Shown one piece after another: positions 39,955 through 43,494 of a DNA stretch of 43,494 bases. Source of the DNA: Pseudomonas sp. ICMP22404 (GTDB lineage: Bacteria; Pseudomonadota; Gammaproteobacteria; Pseudomonadales; Pseudomonadaceae); NCBI RefSeq assembly GCF_006227205.1, contig NZ_VCNG01000026.1:1-43494 (forward strand), in the 5' to 3' direction. The translations under genes and the position numbers were made by a program. How positions within the stretch are numbered: position 1 is the stretch's first letter; each line of letters begins with the position of its first letter. The notes beneath the pieces were generated by a model, which searched no databases, was not told the DNA's origin, and worked only from the letters and a program-made list of their open reading frames with translations.

Positions 39955-42900
39955 ATGGATTCGTCGACCGAAAAGCTGCCCACGCAAGACTGCGCCACCC
40001 ACGAACTGGCCTCCGTCCAGCAGGGCATCTGGCTCGACCAGATCGCACACCCGGACCTGCCCTACTACAACATCGGCATGTCCCTGGAAATCAAGGGCGA
40101 AATCGACATCCCGCTGTTCGAGAAAGCCATCGAGCTGGTCGCCAATAACCATGACGCCCTGCGGCTGAGCTTCAGCCATGAGGGCGGCATCGGCCGTCAA
40201 CGGGTCTTGCCCGAGGTCAAGGTCAAGCTGGACATCGTGGAGTTCACCGAGGCCGAAGCCGACGCCGGACTGGCGATGGAGTACCTGCGCAACGCTTTCC
40301 GCCAACCGTTCCCGGAACTGACCGGCCAACTCTGGGAAGCGCGCATGGTGCGTTGCGGGCCGAACCGTCACTACTGGCTCAACCGTTATCACCACCTGGT
40401 CACCGACGGTATCGGTGTGGCGTTGATCGGTCATGCCGTGGGCGCTGCCTACAACGGCTTGCTGGCTGGTAACGACGAAGTCGCCGAAGGGCATTCCTAC
40501 CTGTCGTTCCTGGAGGACGACCGCGCCTACCTGCAATCGTCACGCTACGAGCGCGACCGCGAGTTCTGGCAGGAAACCTACGCGCAATTGCCGCCGTCGC
40601 TGCTGCAACGCCGGGCCGACTTCAAGACAGGCCAGGCCAATGAACTGGCCCCCAGCGCCCAAGTCCAGGCGATGCTGCCACGGGCGCTCTACAACGACCT
40701 GACGCAGTTCGCCAGCGAGCGCAGCCTGTCGGTGGCCCACGTGCTGATCAGCGTGGTCGCCACGTATTTCTGCCGGACCGTGGGCGTCGACGAGATGGTC
40801 ATCGGCATGCCCGTGCACAACCGCACCAACGCTCGCACCAAGGAAACCGCAGGGATGTTTTCCTCGGTGAGCCCGATTCGCCTGCCCGTCGACCTCGACG
40901 CCTCGCTGCTGGACCTGATGCACGCCGCCGGCGGCCAACTGCGCCGCTGCTACCGCCACCAACGCTTCCCGATTGCCGAACTCAACCGCATCCTGCGCCT
41001 CGCACAGGCAGGGCGTCGGCAACTGTTCGACGTTTCGCTGTCATTCGAAAGCCTGGACGGTGACGACCAGTTCGGCGGCACCTCTTCCACCGTCATCACC
41101 ATGGACAACGGCTACGAACAGACGCCCATGGCGATCTTCGTGCGTGACTACCACCCATTCGAAGACGTGCACCTGGACTTCAACTTCAACACCGCCTACT
41201 ACAGCGTGGAAGAAGCCCGCCTGCTGCAACAACGCATCGTCTCGATGCTCGAAGCGGTACTTGAGCAGCATGACACGCCGGTGGGCGACTACCCGCTGAT
41301 GAGCGCGGCCGAACGCCAGCGCCTGCAAGTCGAGTTCAATGCCACCGCCCGCGAATATCCGCGGGATGTGTTGATTCACACCCTGTTCGAACAGCAGGTC
41401 GAGCAACGTCCTCATAACTGTGCCGTGCGCGGCGACAGCGGACCGCTGCTCAGCTACGAACAGCTCAACCGCCAGGCCAACCAGCTCGCCCATCGCCTGA
41501 TCGAACTCGGCGTGAAGCCGGATGCCAGAGTGGCTGTGTGCCTCAAGCGCAGCCCGGAAATGGTCGTCGCCCTGCTGGGCGTGCTCAAGGCCGGCGGCGC
41601 CTATGTGCCCATCGACCCGGACCTGCCGAGTGCGCGCCAAGCCTATATGCTCGAAGACAGTGCCCCCCGCGCTGTACTGAGCAGCCACACCTTGCTGAAC
41701 CAGTTGCCGCCATTGAATATCCCGGCGCTGGCGCTCGATGACGAGGACGTCCTGAGCGCCCTTCCCACACACAATCCAGATTCGCAGGCGCTTGGCCTGA
41801 CGCCGCAGCACCTGGCCTACGTGCTCTACACCTCGGGTTCCACCGGCACCCCCAAGGGGGTGATGAATGAACACCTCGGTGTGGTCAACCGCTTGCTCTG
41901 GGCCCGTGATGAATACGGCGTCGATGCCAGCGACCGGGTCCTGCAAAAGACCCCGTTCGGTTTCGACGTGTCGGTCTGGGAGTTCTTCCTGCCCTTGCTG
42001 GCCGGCGCCGAGCTGGTCATGGCCCGTCCCGGCGGTCATCAGGAACCGGCTTACCTGGCCCAGGTGATGCGCGAGGCGAGCATCACCATGCTGCACTTCG
42101 TGCCGTCGATGCTCGACCTGTTCCTGGAGCACCCCGACAACCGTGACTTCCCCGAACTGCGTCGGGTGCTGTGCAGTGGCGAAGCCCTGCCCCGTGCCCT
42201 GCAACGGCGTTTCGAACGGCAGCTGGCCGGCGTTGAACTGCATAACCTCTATGGTCCGACCGAGGCGGCCATCGACGTGACCGCCTGGCACTGCCGCCCC
42301 AGCGATCCCGGCGAGAGCGTGCCCATCGGCAAACCGATCGCCAACATCCAGATGCACGTGCTCGATGCCCGTGGCAGACCGCAACCGTTGGGTATCGCCG
42401 GGGAAATCCATATCGGCGGTATCGGCGTGGCGCGCGGGTATCTCAACCTGCCGCAACTCAGCGCCAAAAGCTTTATCGCCGACCCGTTCAGCAATGCCCC
42501 GAACGCGCGGCTGTACAAGACCGGTGACCTCGGTCGCTGGCTCGCCAACGGCGCGCTGGAGTACCTGGGCCGCAATGACTTCCAGGTGAAGATCCGCGGT
42601 TTGCGCATCGAGATCGGTGAAGTCGAAGCGGCCCTGGCGCTGTGCCCCGGTGTCCGCGAGGTGGTGGTGATTGCCCGCGAAGACCATCCCGGCCAACCCG
42701 AGAGCAAGCGCCTGGTAGCCTATGTCTGCGGCGAACCGGTTCCTGCCGAGCAACTGCGCAGCGCCCTGCTCAAGCACCTGCCCGAATACATGGTGCCCAG
42801 CGCCTTCGTGCACCTGGACGCCCTGCCGCTCACCGCCAACGGCAAGCTCGACCGCCGCGCCCTGCCCGAGCCCGGCCTGGAAGCCCTCGCCAGCAAGGCC

Positions 42901-43494
42901 TATGAAGCGCCGCAAGGTGACACCGAAGTCGCCATTGCCGAGATCTGGAAGAACCTGCTGCACCTGGACCAGGTCGGCCGTCACGACGGCTTCCTCGAAC
43001 TGGGCGGCCACTCCCTGCTCACCGTGCAGTTGCAAGCCCGCCTGCACCAGGACCTCGGCGCCGAGATCGACCTGCGCACCCTGTTCGCCCAGACCTCCCT
43101 GAGCGAACTGGCCCAACACGTCGAACAGGCCGGTCAATCCCGACTCCAGGCAATTGCCGTGGTTTCTCGCGAGCAACCGCTGCCGCTGTCCCTGGCCCAG
43201 CAACGCTTGTGGTTCCTCGATCAACTGGACCATGCCGCCAGCGTCGCCTACCACATGCCCGCCGCCCTGCACCTGCGCGGCAGCCTGGACCGAGACGCCT
43301 TGCAGCGGGCCCTGGACCGCATCGTCGCCCGCCACGAAAGCCTGCGCACCACCTTCGAGCGCCAGGATGGCGAAGTGCGCCAACGTTTCGCCCCGGCCGA
43401 CATCGGCTTCGCCCTGGTCGAGCACGACCTGCAAGCCCTGGCCCCCGAAGCCCGGCAACCGGCCGTTGAACAGCTGTCCCAGGAAGAAGCCCGC
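39955..43494 (+). CDS. SyrE-like mycin NRPS, first module C-A(Ser)-T then C, 3' truncated
   Basis: Synthetase that starts a syringomycin-type lipononapeptide; 1180 codons seen, open at the window edge. It has an acyl-initiating C domain (IWLDQ near 25; HHLVTDG at 146), then an A domain with YTSGSTGTPKG and specificity residues DVWHLSLID (D at 671), the Ser code used for residue 1 of the mycins. A T domain follows (GGHSL, Ser 1020). From about 1065 there is an LCL-type C domain (LSLAQQRLWFLDQL), so residue 1 should stay L-Ser. Later modules lie outside. The chloro-Thr supply genes are about 21 kb upstream in the same orientation. Whether it is one SyrE-like protein or split, as in thanamycin, cannot be seen here. 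Confidence 0.93.
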   Translation, partial: MDSSTEKLPTQDCATHELASVQQGIWLDQIAHPDLPYYNIGMSLEIKGEIDIPLFEKAIELVANNHDALRLSFSHEGGIGRQRVLPEVKVKLDIVEFTEAEADAGLAMEYLRNAFRQPFPELTGQLWEARMVRCGPNRHYWLNRYHHLVTDGIGVALIGHAVGAAYNGLLAGNDEVAEGHSYLSFLEDDRAYLQSSRYERDREFWQETYAQLPPSLLQRRADFKTGQANELAPSAQVQAMLPRALYNDLTQFASERSLSVAHVLISVVATYFCRTVGVDEMVIGMPVHNRTNARTKETAGMFSSVSPIRLPVDLDASLLDLMHAAGGQLRRCYRHQRFPIAELNRILRLAQAGRRQLFDVSLSFESLDGDDQFGGTSSTVITMDNGYEQTPMAIFVRDYHPFEDVHLDFNFNTAYYSVEEARLLQQRIVSMLEAVLEQHDTPVGDYPLMSAAERQRLQVEFNATAREYPRDVLIHTLFEQQVEQRPHNCAVRGDSGPLLSYEQLNRQANQLAHRLIELGVKPDARVAVCLKRSPEMVVALLGVLKAGGAYVPIDPDLPSARQAYMLEDSAPRAVLSSHTLLNQLPPLNIPALALDDEDVLSALPTHNPDSQALGLTPQHLAYVLYTSGSTGTPKGVMNEHLGVVNRLLWARDEYGVDASDRVLQKTPFGFDVSVWEFFLPLLAGAELVMARPGGHQEPAYLAQVMREASITMLHFVPSMLDLFLEHPDNRDFPELRRVLCSGEALPRALQRRFERQLAGVELHNLYGPTEAAIDVTAWHCRPSDPGESVPIGKPIANIQMHVLDARGRPQPLGIAGEIHIGGIGVARGYLNLPQLSAKSFIADPFSNAPNARLYKTGDLGRWLANGALEYLGRNDFQVKIRGLRIEIGEVEAALALCPGVREVVVIAREDHPGQPESKRLVAYVCGEPVPAEQLRSALLKHLPEYMVPSAFVHLDALPLTANGKLDRRALPEPGLEALASKAYEAPQGDTEVAIAEIWKNLLHLDQVGRHDGFLELGGHSLLTVQLQARLHQDLGAEIDLRTLFAQTSLSELAQHVEQAGQSRLQAIAVVSREQPLPLSLAQQRLWFLDQLDHAASVAYHMPAALHLRGSLDRDALQRALDRIVARHESLRTTFERQDGEVRQRFAPADIGFALVEHDLQALAPEARQPAVEQLSQEEAR

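Noticed and set aside
41041..43458. Long minus-strand frame (805 codons) opposite the SyrE-like NRPS
   Set aside because: It is antisense to the A and T domain motifs, with the same composition artefact and no ribosome site.
1..43494. CRISPR array, tRNA or rRNA genes
   Set aside because: No regularly spaced repeats, cloverleaf-like segments or rRNA-like sequence were noticed in a read-through of the window; a tRNA search program was not available.

Overview
The window is a high-GC Pseudomonas chromosome segment. The evidence is two interspersed 96-bp REP doublets, a divergent cynR/cynTS locus, a DUF2790 protein, and a syringomycin/syringopeptin (mycin/peptin) lipopeptide locus. The peptin modules read Thr(Dhb)-Pro-Ala, which fits the corpeptin/nunapeptin/thanapeptin type better than syringopeptin (Dhb-Pro-Val). 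I therefore infer a plant- or soil-associated member of the P. fluorescens complex near P. corrugata/P. brassicacearum; this lineage call is inference.

Left block, 1-18.9 kb, cyclic lipopeptide biosynthesis. On the minus strand, a syrP-like aspartyl hydroxylase, a syrD-like ABC exporter, a coupled 33-codon small ORF and a giant SypA-like NRPS (truncated at the window edge) run towards base 1. On the plus strand, divergently, syrB1 (Thr A-T didomain), syrB2 (Fe(II)/2-oxoglutarate halogenase) and syrC (Cys-dependent aminoacyl shuttle) form an operon that makes 4-chloro-threonine and delivers it to the mycin synthetase.

Middle block, 18.9-36.4 kb, genes with no evident link to lipopeptides. These are a GFA-family protein, an AhpD-like protein with a divergent AraC regulator, an HD-domain protein and a secreted protein. 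Next come cynR/cynTS (cyanate detoxification), a DUF2790 protein, a SnoaL-like DUF1348 protein with a TetR regulator, a chemoreceptor, an RcnR-like sensor with a CDF metal exporter, and an aaeXAB-like efflux operon with a divergent AraC regulator. Two decayed pieces of one integrase family bracket the cyn-to-tetR stretch (22.4-27.9 kb), which looks like an accessory insertion.

Right block, 36.5-43.5 kb, lipopeptide genes again. It holds an AspH-family hydroxylase, an MFS exporter and a JmjC/cupin-8 oxygenase on the minus strand. Divergently on the plus strand is a SyrE-like NRPS whose first module carries the Ser code; it runs off the window.

The two lipopeptide blocks appear to belong to one regulon. 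Three near-identical dyad sites resembling the syr-syp box (TGTC-N12-GACA, each followed by AGAC) lie upstream of syrP/syrB1, of the cupin gene and SyrE-like NRPS, and of the AspH-like hydroxylase. In each case the asymmetric core points at the proposed target. The main points for follow-up are this three-site regulon, which recruits an uncharacterised second hydroxylase; the small ORF whose stop codon overlaps the NRPS start; and the roughly 20 kb of unrelated genes separating syrC from the mycin NRPS.
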